The notes under the pieces: generated by a model
Database searches by the model: none
Told to the model about the DNA's origin: nothing
The model's input: only the letters and a program-made list of their open reading frames with translations
Shown: positions 39,168-53,100 of the stretch, in pieces
How the letters are laid out: each line of letters opens with the position of its first letter
Position numbering within the stretch: the stretch's first letter is position 1
Made by a program: the position numbers and the translations under genes
Origin: Gilliamella sp. ESL0405
Lineage (GTDB): Bacteria; Pseudomonadota; Gammaproteobacteria; Enterobacterales; Orbaceae
Direction: 5' to 3'
Assembly: GCF_019469205.1 (NCBI RefSeq)
Contig: NZ_CP048265.1
Location: forward strand, 1,984,001-2,048,000
Length of the DNA stretch: 64,000 nt

Positions 39168-40265
39168 TCAAATCCAGTTTAATAACGCTTCAATTCGTCT
39201 TTTTTGTAACTCAACTTGAATAAACTTTCCTGCAAAGCCTTCTGCAATAATATCTTGCACATTGACACTACTAGCGATTTTATAAGCGTCTTTAAGATAT
39301 CGAGCTTGAGTAAACTCCTTGCTGGTTGCATAAGCTTGGCCAGCAGCAATCAGTTGATTAAGATGCGCCGGATTTCGCCAAACATCAATACTATTGAATA
39401 AATCATTAAGTTGTTGCGCTGTCAGTTTGTCAGCACAAACGGCACGATTAATGTTTTGTTGCACCATAATAGCTGTCTTAGAAAAGTTATTTGGCGCTTT
39501 AATGTGTGAACATAATGCCTCAACAGATTGACGTGTTGGCATCTTGGCACATAACACAGCAAAACGCACCACAAGTTCGTCAGTAATTAAAGCTGATTGT
39601 TTCAATGCCGCTAAATTCGCTTCAGAGAGTGTTAAAGGTGTAAACAAGATTGATAGCGCCCCACACTGTTTTAGAACTTCAAAATAGATTTGTGGATTTT
39701 GGGTCGCTAAAGCCTTTTCGGTCTCTTTCCAAACCCGTTCGGGTGTGAGGGAATTAACCTCGCCCCCCTGCACCATCTCAACCATTAAATCTTGAGTCTC
39801 TTGAGCAATGGTAAAACCTAAATGAGCATAACGAGCAGCAAAACGAGCAACACGTAAGATACGCAAAGGGTCTTCTCGAAAAGCGGGGGAAACATGGCGT
39901 AATAATTTATGATTGAGATCTTCCACACCATGGTAAGGATCAACTATATTGCCGTTTTCGTCCATTGCAATAGCATTAATGGTCAAATCCCGACGAATAA
40001 GATCTTGTTCTAGGGTAATTGTTTTATTGAAGTCACAGATAAATCCGGTATAACCTTTACCGGATTTTCTTTCGGTGCGAGCTAAAGCATACTCTTCTTT
40101 TGTGACAGGATGTAAAAAGACAGGAAAGTCTTTACCAACTTGCTGGTAACCTAATGATAAAAGTTCATCGGGTGTTGCACCTACAACCACCCAATCACGA
40201 TCCGTCACCGGTAGATTTAACAATCTATCCCGTACAGAGCCACCAACAAGATAGATTTTACTCAT
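39168..40265 (-). CDS. cca: CCA-adding tRNA nucleotidyltransferase lacking the HD motif
   Basis: The 365-residue protein builds or repairs tRNA 3'-CCA ends. It has the nucleotidyltransferase motif YLVGGSVRDRLL (5-16), TDRDWVVVG (21-29), RRDLTINAIAMD (about 112-123) and the ERVWKE element near 179. Compared with E. coli Cca (412 residues), the C-terminal region is shortened and the HDLGK phosphohydrolase motif is absent: the aligned stretch reads VLCAKMP. The closing part (KRRIEALLNWI) is conserved. The 2',3'-cyclic phosphodiesterase and phosphatase activities are therefore probably lost. It lies next to ygiM, as in E. coli. Confidence 0.95.
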   Translation of the reverse strand: MSKIYLVGGSVRDRLLNLPVTDRDWVVVGATPDELLSLGYQQVGKDFPVFLHPVTKEEYALARTERKSGKGYTGFICDFNKTITLEQDLIRRDLTINAIAMDENGNIVDPYHGVEDLNHKLLRHVSPAFREDPLRILRVARFAARYAHLGFTIAQETQDLMVEMVQGGEVNSLTPERVWKETEKALATQNPQIYFEVLKQCGALSILFTPLTLSEANLAALKQSALITDELVVRFAVLCAKMPTRQSVEALCSHIKAPNNFSKTAIMVQQNINRAVCADKLTAQQLNDLFNSIDVWRNPAHLNQLIAAGQAYATSKEFTQARYLKDAYKIASSVNVQDIIAEGFAGKFIQVELQKRRIEALLNWI

Positions 40266-40880
40266 TTAGCGCATCCACCGATCTTTATTGCGTCGACGAG
40301 GAATAATATGAGGTAAAATAAGCCCCAAAATTAAACCGCCACCGGCAACAAGCCCACCATAAGTGAACCATGTGACAATCAGATCACGGCGCTTGTCATC
40401 AACTTGATTTAACATTGATTCAAGTTGATTTTCAAGCTGTTTTGATTTTGCTTCAAGTGCTTTATTTTTATTTTGCAATGTCTCAACTAATTCATCAGAA
40501 ACTTGCAGTTTTTCAACATAGCTTTTAACCATATCTTGTTGATGTTTTTCTGCATTTTCGACTTTATCTTTATATTCAGCAAGTTGGGCTTCTAATTCAG
40601 GAAAACGCTCTTTATAACTAGGATTTTCGCTCAATTTTGCCGACTCGATCCAAGCAGAACCACCATTACGAGTCTGAATTCGTGTATATTTACCGTCAGC
40701 ACTTTTTTCTAATTCAACAACTTTATCGCCAGCTTTAACCGAACCAGAAAAAGCATAATTAGAGCTCGGTCCTCGACGTAAATAAACATCTACATTGTCA
40801 GATACATATTTATCGACAGCATTGGCACTAAAGACTAATGTTAAAAGCGAAACAAAAGTAATAATATTCTGTTTTTTCAT
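40266..40880 (-). CDS. ygiM: SH3 domain protein YgiM
   Basis: The 204-residue protein has a signal peptide (ending SANA near residue 21), an SH3b domain (about 25-85, with YLRRGPSSNY), a coiled coil (about 90-165) and a C-terminal membrane anchor (about 170-192) ending in basic residues. The function of YgiM is not established. The gene directly precedes cca with no gap, as in related bacteria. Confidence 0.88.
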   Translation of the reverse strand: MKKQNIITFVSLLTLVFSANAVDKYVSDNVDVYLRRGPSSNYAFSGSVKAGDKVVELEKSADGKYTRIQTRNGGSAWIESAKLSENPSYKERFPELEAQLAEYKDKVENAEKHQQDMVKSYVEKLQVSDELVETLQNKNKALEAKSKQLENQLESMLNQVDDKRRDLIVTWFTYGGLVAGGGLILGLILPHIIPRRRNKDRWMR

Positions 40881-40992
40881 AATATTTCTGCTATTTATTC
40901 ATAATTGTTACATAATAACATAAAAAATAGGCTTTTCGCATAACCATTTAGAATAATTATGAATAAATAGATAATAAGTTTTCACTCCAAAA

Positions 40993-41008
40993 ATGAAAAC
41001 GATTACAT
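40993..41008. promoter_or_regulatory. GalR/GalS-like operator upstream of the alpha-galactosidase gene
   Basis: ATGAAAACGATTACAT matches the GalR consensus GTGTAANCGNTTACAC at 11 of 14 informative positions. It overlaps the promoter region about 100 bases upstream of the gene. Confidence 0.65.
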
Positions 41009-41012
41009 TTTA

Positions 41013-41028
41013 TGAGATCTTAATCACA
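41013..41028 (+). promoter_or_regulatory. CRP-like site upstream of the alpha-galactosidase gene
   Basis: TGAGA-TCTTAA-TCACA deviates by one base from TGTGA-N6-TCACA and is adjacent to the GalR-like operator. Confidence 0.55.
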
Positions 41029-41107
41029 AAATTAACAATTAATAATACTATTTTAGTTCAATTTTCATTATCTTATACCCGTGATGTGATTAACTTTGGG
41101 AGAAGAC

Positions 41108-43225
41108 ATGAACTATCATCTTAGAAATAATAATATCGATATTATCTTACGCACTAAACCTTATGCAGAACTTTGTTATTTTGGTAAACGGTTACATGAC
41201 AAATCACCGGATGCGATAGATATGTTTATACCTGCGGTGCCTAATGCGCGTATTGATGTTGACGTACCTTTTACGCTTAGCCCCGAAGAAGGCTTAGGTA
41301 ATTTTAGTACCCCCGGGCTTGAAGGGCATCGAAATGGCCAAGATTGGTCACCTGTTTTTGTCACCAAAGAAGTTAAAACATCCGGTAATGACATCACCAT
41401 AATCAGTGAGGATAATATTGCAAAACTCCGGTTAACTAGCAGATTAATTTTGGATGATAGCGGCGTTTTGCAGTGTCAAAATAGTCTGACTAATTTAGCA
41501 GATGAACCCTATCAAGTTAGCCGTCTATCAGTAACACTACCTATTCCGGAACGAGCGCAGGAGCTAATGGCATTTAGTGGGCGGTGGATTAAAGAGTTTT
41601 TCCCACACCGAACAAAAATAGAACATTGTGGATATTTACAGGAAAACCGCCGTGGGCGCACATCGCACGAATATTTTCCGGGAATGGTTGTAGGCGCAGA
41701 AGGATTTAAAGAACAGACTGGCGAAGTTTGGGGAATTCATTTGGGTTGGAGTGGTAATCACCGAATTCAAGTCGCCGTAAAAAGTAATGGTAAACGTTTT
41801 ATTCAAGCAGAAGCTCTCTACTATTCAGGTGAGATATCTTTAGCTAAAGGAGAAACACTCAGCACGCCTTGGCTATATGCGACTTATAGCGATGAAGGCT
41901 TAAATAAAATGAGCCAAAATTTTCATCAATTTTTACGCCAAAATATCATTAAATTTGTACAAAATAAACCACGTCCGGTACATCTTAATACTTGGGAAGG
42001 GATCTTTTTTGACCATAACCCGGAGTATATTATGCAAATGGCAACCAAAGCAGCTCAAATGGGCGTGGAACGCTTTATTATTGACGACGGTTGGTTTGGT
42101 AAACGAGACGATGACTATCAAGCATTAGGTGATTGGTATTTAGATGAACGAAAATACCCAAATGGTTTAGAGCCTGTAATCAAACATGTGAAAGATCTCG
42201 GTATGGAATTTGGTATCTGGGTCGAACCGGAGATGATCAATAAAAATTCTGATCTTTATCGGGCTCATCCGGATTGGTTACTCGAGTTACAAGGTTACAA
42301 TCAACCAGAAGGGCGACATCAATATTTACTCGATTTACAAAATCCAGCCGTTTTTGATTACCTATTGGAAAGATTGACTTGGTTGCTCAGTAGTTATGAT
42401 ATTGATTACATTAAATGGGATATGAATCGTGAAATCGTTCAAGCTGGTCATGAAGGCTACCCGGCAATTGTCGGACAAACAAAAGCACTTTATCGATTGA
42501 TTGATATCTTACAACAAAAATTCCCTCATGTTGAAATTGAATCGTGTTCATCAGGTGGTGGGCGTATTGATTATGAGATTTTAAAACGAACTCAACGTTT
42601 CTGGACTTCAGACTCTAACGATGCCTTAGATCGACAAATTATTCAACGTGGTATGAGTTATTTCTTCCCTCCAGAGGTAATGGGGGCGCATATTGGTGGT
42701 GCATTATGCCATACAACTTTCCGTCAATTACACATGAATTTACGGGGCTTAACAGCGTTATTCGGACATATGGGCGTTGAGCTAGACCCGGTTAAAGAGT
42801 CAGACGCTGAGCAACAAGGTTTTGCGCACTATATCAAATTACATAAACAACTTCGGCCATTACTGCATAATGGTAACAGCGTTCGTTTAGATGTGGACGA
42901 TGCGCCAGCTATGCAAAGTTATGGGGTTGTCAGCCAAGACCAAAAACAAGCCGCTTTCATTGTCGCACAATTAGCACTACCAACTTATGCATTAAGTGGT
43001 AATTTACGTTTAACAGGTTTATTACCGGATAAACAATATCACATTGAAGTGTTAGATATGCCGGATAATATTGATCCAAAAATTAGTGGTCATGCAATGA
43101 AAGTATTACCAAAATGGATGGAGCAACAAACCATATTATCTGGAGATTGGTTAATGAATATCGGATTACCATTGCCAGTTCTAGATCCTGCTACGGCAAT
43201 GCTGATAAAAGTAACAGCTAAATAA
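41108..43225 (+). CDS. Alpha-galactosidase, GH36 family
   Basis: The 705-residue cytoplasmic enzyme (no signal peptide) should hydrolyse alpha-1,6-galactosides such as melibiose and raffinose. It has a beta-rich N-terminal domain (1-330), a TIM barrel with DDGWFGKRDDD (about 336-346), the nucleophile in IKWDMN (Asp438) and the acid/base in TSDSNDALDR (Asp502), and a C-terminal beta domain. The ATG at 41108 follows a GGGAGAAG ribosome-binding site; an in-frame TTG four codons earlier is less likely. It is followed by a GalR-type regulator gene and, after the porin, by lacZ. Confidence 0.95.
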   Translation: MNYHLRNNNIDIILRTKPYAELCYFGKRLHDKSPDAIDMFIPAVPNARIDVDVPFTLSPEEGLGNFSTPGLEGHRNGQDWSPVFVTKEVKTSGNDITIISEDNIAKLRLTSRLILDDSGVLQCQNSLTNLADEPYQVSRLSVTLPIPERAQELMAFSGRWIKEFFPHRTKIEHCGYLQENRRGRTSHEYFPGMVVGAEGFKEQTGEVWGIHLGWSGNHRIQVAVKSNGKRFIQAEALYYSGEISLAKGETLSTPWLYATYSDEGLNKMSQNFHQFLRQNIIKFVQNKPRPVHLNTWEGIFFDHNPEYIMQMATKAAQMGVERFIIDDGWFGKRDDDYQALGDWYLDERKYPNGLEPVIKHVKDLGMEFGIWVEPEMINKNSDLYRAHPDWLLELQGYNQPEGRHQYLLDLQNPAVFDYLLERLTWLLSSYDIDYIKWDMNREIVQAGHEGYPAIVGQTKALYRLIDILQQKFPHVEIESCSSGGGRIDYEILKRTQRFWTSDSNDALDRQIIQRGMSYFFPPEVMGAHIGGALCHTTFRQLHMNLRGLTALFGHMGVELDPVKESDAEQQGFAHYIKLHKQLRPLLHNGNSVRLDVDDAPAMQSYGVVSQDQKQAAFIVAQLALPTYALSGNLRLTGLLPDKQYHIEVLDMPDNIDPKISGHAMKVLPKWMEQQTILSGDWLMNIGLPLPVLDPATAMLIKVTAK

Positions 43226-43261
43226 TATGACTTAAAATCCATAACTTAGCATTTATGAAAA

Positions 43262-43310
43262 AAAGGGGAAATGGTGAAAATATCCACGTCCCCTTTAATA
43301 ACTTATTTTT
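43262..43310 (+). terminator. Hairpin after the alpha-galactosidase gene
   Basis: AAAGGGGA (43262-43269) and TCCCCTTT (43289-43296) form an 8-bp stem with a 19-nt loop, followed by an A/T-mixed tract with TTATTTTT. Moderate support. Confidence 0.4.
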
Positions 43311-43575
43311 ACTGAAACGATTCAGGATTAGATAGGGTTTGGCAAACTTAACGTTTTGCCTTATCATGCATAGTGAAGTCACATATTTGGAGTAATATGT
43401 TTTACAAACAGAATCAACTTTAGGATGCAAGTAAAATGATTCAAGTGCAGGTTCCCCTTCCGCTTTACTAGCCCTTTTTGTTTTTAATCGTTGGTAGTCT
43501 ACAAGCTCTATATTGACAAATAATATACATAAAAACATAATTTTATAAGAAGTAATTAAATAAAGGGTCTTTTTT

Positions 43576-44583
43576 ATGGCGACAATAAAAGATGTTGCAC
43601 AATTAGCTAAAGTATCTGTTGCAACAGTATCAAGAGTGATCAATAACGCAGACAATGTCAGTGATAAAACACGTGAAATTGTGAAAAAAGCCATGGAAAA
43701 ATTAGACTATTATCCAGATGCTAATGCACGTGCATTATCCCAGCAAAATTCAAATACAATCGGTATTGTCGTTGCGGATGTCTCTGATCCTTTTTTTGGC
43801 GCTATGGTCACAACAATTGAGAAAGTGGCCAAACGAACAGGAAACTTTTTATTAATTGGTAATGGATATCATCAAGAAGAACAAGAATACAATGCTATCA
43901 CGCAGCTCATTGAACACCGATGCTCATCACTGGTTATCCATGCTAAAGTTTTGCCAGATTCTAGATTAATAAAGTTAATGCAACAAGTGCCGGGCATGGT
44001 TTTAATTAACCGAATAGTAAAAGGTTTTGAAAAACGTTGTATCGCTCTTGATGATCGCTATGGGTCATATTTAGCGGTTAAACATTTGATCCAAAATGGT
44101 CATCGTCAAATTGGTTATTTATGTTCTAATCATGAAATATCTGACTCATCAGATCGATTACAAGGTTATAAAGAGGCATTAGCTGAACATAATATAAAAG
44201 TTGATGAAAATTTAATTACTTTTGCATCACCAAATGAAGTCGGTGGCGAGCAAGCAATGATGTCATTACTTGAACGCAATCGTCAGATTACCGCTATAGC
44301 TTGCTACAACGACTCCATGGCAGCTGGTGCAATGTCCGTACTTTATGACAACGATATTAAGATCCCTAACGAAGTTTCGATTATTGGTTTTGATGATTTA
44401 TTACTGGCAAGGTACTTACATCCAAAATTAACCACTGTTCGCTATCCGTTACAAACTATGGCTGAGCAAGCTGCTGAACTTGCCTTGTTATTAGCTAAAG
44501 GCGAAGAGCCTCCGACTAATCTAGTTAATGTATTTGTACCAACATTAACCAAACGCTATTCAGTTAATTTTATTCAAGAATAA
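43576..44583 (+). CDS. LacI-family repressor, GalR/GalS-like
   Basis: The 335-residue protein has an N-terminal helix-turn-helix (TIKDVAQLAKVSVATVSRVINN, residues 3-24), and its core is GalS/GalR-like (DVSDPFFGAMV, LLIGNGYH, VLINRIV, YNDSMAAGA, IIGFDD). GalR-type repressors bind GTGTAANCGNTTACAC sites and respond to galactose. Matching sites occur before the alpha-galactosidase gene and lacZ. It lies between the two genes with its own 5' region of about 270 bases and ends in a strong terminator. Confidence 0.9.
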   Translation: MATIKDVAQLAKVSVATVSRVINNADNVSDKTREIVKKAMEKLDYYPDANARALSQQNSNTIGIVVADVSDPFFGAMVTTIEKVAKRTGNFLLIGNGYHQEEQEYNAITQLIEHRCSSLVIHAKVLPDSRLIKLMQQVPGMVLINRIVKGFEKRCIALDDRYGSYLAVKHLIQNGHRQIGYLCSNHEISDSSDRLQGYKEALAEHNIKVDENLITFASPNEVGGEQAMMSLLERNRQITAIACYNDSMAAGAMSVLYDNDIKIPNEVSIIGFDDLLLARYLHPKLTTVRYPLQTMAEQAAELALLLAKGEEPPTNLVNVFVPTLTKRYSVNFIQE

Positions 44584-44616
44584 GTTTAAATTTTCCTATT
44601 TCCTAAAATACAAATA

Positions 44617-44677
44617 TCATCTGAACAATTTGAGCAAAGCAAATTAACCTTGTCATTGTTCAGATGAAATTTTTTTG
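44617..44677 (+). terminator. Terminator after the GalR-like gene
   Basis: TCATCTGAACAAT (44617-44629) and ATTGTTCAGATGA (44655-44667) form a perfect 13-bp stem with a 25-nt loop, followed by eight T residues. It lies between convergent genes. Confidence 0.8.
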
Positions 44678-44693
44678 ATTTTAGCCGTAATGA

Positions 44694-46421
<1,728 letters not shown>

Positions 46422-46476
46422 CTACTCATTTATTTTGCTGAACAATTAAAAGCCCCGTAAATTTGGGACAAAAAAA

Positions 46477-46510
46477 AACCTAAAGAACAGTTTTCGCTGT
46501 TCTTTAGGTT
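46477..46510 (-). terminator. Conditional terminator in the porin leader
   Basis: A perfect 14-bp stem (AACCTAAAGAACAG and its complement) with a 6-nt loop is followed, on the minus strand, by eight or nine T residues. It lies about 60 bases upstream of the porin start codon, inside the leader, so transcription must read through it to express the porin. Confidence 0.9.
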
Positions 46511-46541
46511 TTGCCCGATAATATATGCTCGGTAACAATCC
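46507..46541 (-). promoter_or_regulatory. Ribonucleic antiterminator (RAT) of the BglG/LicT family
   Basis: On the minus strand it reads GGATTGTTAC-CGA, a 10-nt loop, TC-GGGCAAAACC, which matches the bgl/LicT RAT consensus (GGATTGTTACTG ... CAGGCAAAACC). Its 3' end overlaps the terminator stem by four bases, so protein-bound RAT and the terminator are mutually exclusive. Confidence 0.87.
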
Positions 46542-46564
46542 AAATCCATTTATGGACGCTTTTT

Positions 46565-46592
46565 AATATAACGAATAAAAATGGTTATTCAA
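46565..46592 (-). promoter_or_regulatory. Predicted porin promoter
   Basis: On the minus strand TTGAAT (46592-46587) and TATATT (46570-46565) are 16 bases apart. The CRP site centre is about 60 bases upstream of the predicted start near 46558, suitable for class I activation. The start lies upstream of the RAT. Confidence 0.6.
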
Positions 46593-46609
46593 AAACTTAT
46601 TGCCAATAT

Positions 46610-46625
46610 TGTGAACTATATCACA
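46610..46625. promoter_or_regulatory. CRP site between the porin gene and lacZ
   Basis: TGTGA-ACTATA-TCACA is a perfect match to the TGTGA-N6-TCACA consensus. Confidence 0.88.
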
Positions 46626-46659
46626 GTAATAATTTTTTTGTTGTTAGCAAAAACTGGAG

Positions 46660-46675
46660 GTGTAATCGCATATTA
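46660..46675. promoter_or_regulatory. GalR-like operator half-site upstream of lacZ
   Basis: GTGTAATCGCATATTA has one good GalR half (GTGTAANCG) and a poor second half. It is 58 bases upstream of the better site at 46718. Confidence 0.45.
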
Positions 46676-46717
46676 ATTTTAAAGATAAAAAACAACAAAC
46701 AATCTTATTTAATAAAA

Positions 46718-46733
46718 GTGTATACGATTACAT
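46718..46733. promoter_or_regulatory. GalR-like operator upstream of lacZ
   Basis: GTGTATACGATTACAT matches the GalR consensus at 12 of 14 informative positions and lies 112 bases upstream of the lacZ start. Confidence 0.7.
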
Positions 46734-46808
46734 AAATGTTAAGTTGATCACTGTTTTTGAACGTTGGTTATTTATAATTAAAGAGATTTAAAAACGTATA
46801 TGAATTAA

Positions 46809-49931
<3,123 letters not shown>

Positions 49932-49958
49932 GATAAGCCGATTTTAACCAAATAAAAA

Positions 49959-49979
49959 GGCACAATTTTTGTGCCTTCT
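49959..49979. terminator. Hairpin between lacZ and recB
   Basis: AAGGCACAA (49959-49967) and TTGTGCCTT (49971-49979) form a 9-bp stem with a TTT loop. On the minus strand a TTTTATTT tract follows, so it may end the recB transcript as well as lacZ. Confidence 0.6.
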
Positions 49980-50112
49980 AACTACCTTTTACAAATCTAC
50001 CACTTGATCATAACGACGAGCAAACTATAAAAGATATTGGGAAAATTAAAAGGATATTGGTTATGTCAGCACTAAAATAATAAGTATAAATTAGTGCATA
50101 CACTCAGTTTTG

Positions 50113-53100
50113 TTAACAATGCGAATTTTGACCGTCAAATAGCTCATCGAGCTTTTCAATAAACTGTTGATGAGGTAAATGGAAGAAAACACCTTGTTCA
50201 GGCATTCCACGCAAAAAGAGATAATAAACACCACCAAAATGGTCTTGATAGCGATAATTCGGTAAACGGCTTTTTAAAAAACGGTGTAGCGCCAAACAGT
50301 AAAGTTGGTATTGCAAATCATAGCGATGTTCACACATCACTTGTTTGATAGCATTTTGATCATAAGCTTGTTCGTTTTCACCCAACCAATTTGATTTATA
50401 ATCGATGATATAATATTTCCCTTCGAACTCAAACACTAAATCAATAAAACCTTTTAGCATGCCTTTAATGGTTTCAAAATCGAGTTCGGGGCACTGCAAT
50501 GATAACTCATCATACTGTTTACATAAGTTATCAAATTGCTCGCTGGTCACCGCTTGACGTATCGGCAAATAGAACTGTAATTCATTGATGCATTTACCAT
50601 TTAATAGATTCATTAAAGTAGCACCTTTTTGATGAAGTTCAGTGGTTAACATTCGTTCAATCCAAGTCGTTATGACCGGCAACCAGTTGTCTTCTAAATT
50701 AAGTTTTTTGAGCATATCACCGCACAATTGGTTGATATTAGTGGGTGAAATATTTTCCATGATTTTATGTAACAAAGTACCAACATAGGCACCCTTAGGA
50801 AAATGGTGAATATCCAACTGCGTCTCTTCGTAAGTAAGATTGTCGATTGATTGTTCTTGATCTAAATCCCAATTACTAATCACATCTGAATTATATGGTA
50901 AAACCGTATAGTGTTTTTGCAACTCACTATAGCTAGTCACTCGCCAGTTAGTTGTAAATTTACGCTCAAAAACATTTGCGGATAATGATTCATTCAATGG
51001 TTGAGTTGAAATATATTGCTCAGTTGAAATTGGCAGTTCAACATTAACCAAATGAGCAAAATTACCTACTGCATTTAAGTCATCTTTCAATAGATAATTG
51101 ATTGCAGATTGGCTTTTTTTCAAAGGGGCTAAACCAATACTACAATGATAAACCGATCTTGTCATAGCAACATATAACAGTCGTAAATCTTCAGCTAAGC
51201 GCTCATCTTCTATCTGCTGTTTAATTTCATCGGTCAACTGCCAGGCATAGGTTGCTCGATAGTCGTTAGATTTATCATGATAAAAGCGACTGTCAGAGAC
51301 TCGAAATTGCGCAATAAACGGTAACCATACAAGCGGAAATTCTAAACCTTTAGACTTATGAATGGTAATAATTTTGACCAGATTTTCATCACTTTCCAAA
51401 CGCTGTTCATGATTTTCGATATTAAAATCCGGATTAACAATTTGTTTAGTCAGCCAACGTACCAAGGCGTAAGGGCTGTCTAATTCATCTGCGGCTTCTT
51501 GCAATAATTCGCCCAAATGCATAAAGTTAGTTAATATTCGTTCACCACCTTCACTTGCCAAAATATTTTCAGCCAAATGGCGTTTTTTCATCATACGGCG
51601 TAACATAACTAAGACGCCATAATAGTGCCAAATAATTTGGTATTGCTTAAACTCCTCAATTAAGCTTTCCCATTTATCTTGATCATCGCTAATTTGCTCA
51701 AGTTCTGCCATGGATTGCCCGAGTAATTTGGTCATTAATGCTAAGCGTAACGCTGATTCATTTTCAGGCATGAGCACTGCTTGTAATAAGCATAGAACTT
51801 GTTGCGCTTCATCGGATAGAAAAACGCTAGTGCGATTTGATAAATAGACACTTTTGACACCACTTTGATGCAACTTTTGTTGAATAATTTCAGCTTCTCG
51901 CCCGGTACGAACTAATATAGCAATATCAGCTGTCGATACTCTACGTGGTGCAGTTCCATCATGAATTGATATCGATTGATCAGTTAACCACGCCACAATT
52001 TGCTTAGCACAGCACGATGCCATATATTCCTGATATTCGGTTTTCGTTGTCACTTGTTCAGGCAATAAATAGGCAGTTAACGCATTGGTTGGTTGACTAT
52101 CGATAAGTAGCGCTTTTTGCCTATTACGCTCAGCACTATCCATGTTTAGAAATGGGATATTTTCAAAAATAAAAGGATTATCATGATTGGCAAACAGCTG
52201 ATTTACCGCTTCAACCATTGATGCTGATGAGCGATGATTGATGTGCATTGTAAAATGATTTTCACCAGTGGATTGCTTCGCTTTGAGATAGGTAAAAATA
52301 TCAGCCCCCCTAAAGCTATAAATCGCTTGTTTAGGATCGCCAATAAACAGTAAACCAGTATCTAAACTATGTTTAGGATAGATATAATCAAAAATTTTAT
52401 ATTGCACCGGATCGGTATCTTGAAACTCATCAATCAAGGCAACACAATATTTGCTGGCAATACTTAATGCTAATCGCTTACCATTTTTAGCGCGTAAAGC
52501 TCGATGAAGTTGCCATAGCAGATCATCAAAACTCATTTCTCCACGTTTAATCTTTTGGTAATAGATCCCTTTTTGAACAATTTTTACGATGTCCATTAAG
52601 ATTAAGCTACGTAAATTAAGCACACTATTGCACAGTGCTTCAATCTGTTCAAAAATTGGATGAGTCGGTGCTGTTTGGCCTTTATTGGTTTTTTCTAACA
52701 AAACAGATTGGCAAAATTTTGAAAGCTCTGTTGGTAAGCCAAAGGTTTGTGTAGCTGTTTGTGCCCAAGATGTGATCTTATTTAACCAATTAGGTAAATA
52801 TCGACTACTATAAGATTTCTTATTTACCCCGGATTGGGTAATAATATCCGACAATTGGTTAACCGAAGTAAGCCACGCTTTTTTAATAGCATCAATTTTT
52901 GCAAAATTTTGCTGATAAAACGCTTTGATCTTCTCAATTAGTTCCAGTTCTTCATCATTTGAATCATCAAACTCAACATTTAAATAAGGCGTTAAATCGG
53001 TTAATAGTGCCGTTGGATCTTGCCATGTTTCAAGCACTAAATAAGCTAGCGATTTATCTAGTGGTATAAAATATTGGCGCCAAAAATCTTGAATTACATT

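Noticed and set aside
43311-43328. Possible further copy of the dispersed repeat (TACTGAAACG)
   Set aside because: Only the CGTTTCAGTA half matches on the minus strand; the other half is absent, so it is not counted.
43218-43694. A 158-codon minus-strand frame over the start of the GalR-like gene
   Set aside because: It overlaps the regulator coding region and has no ribosome-binding site or known motif.
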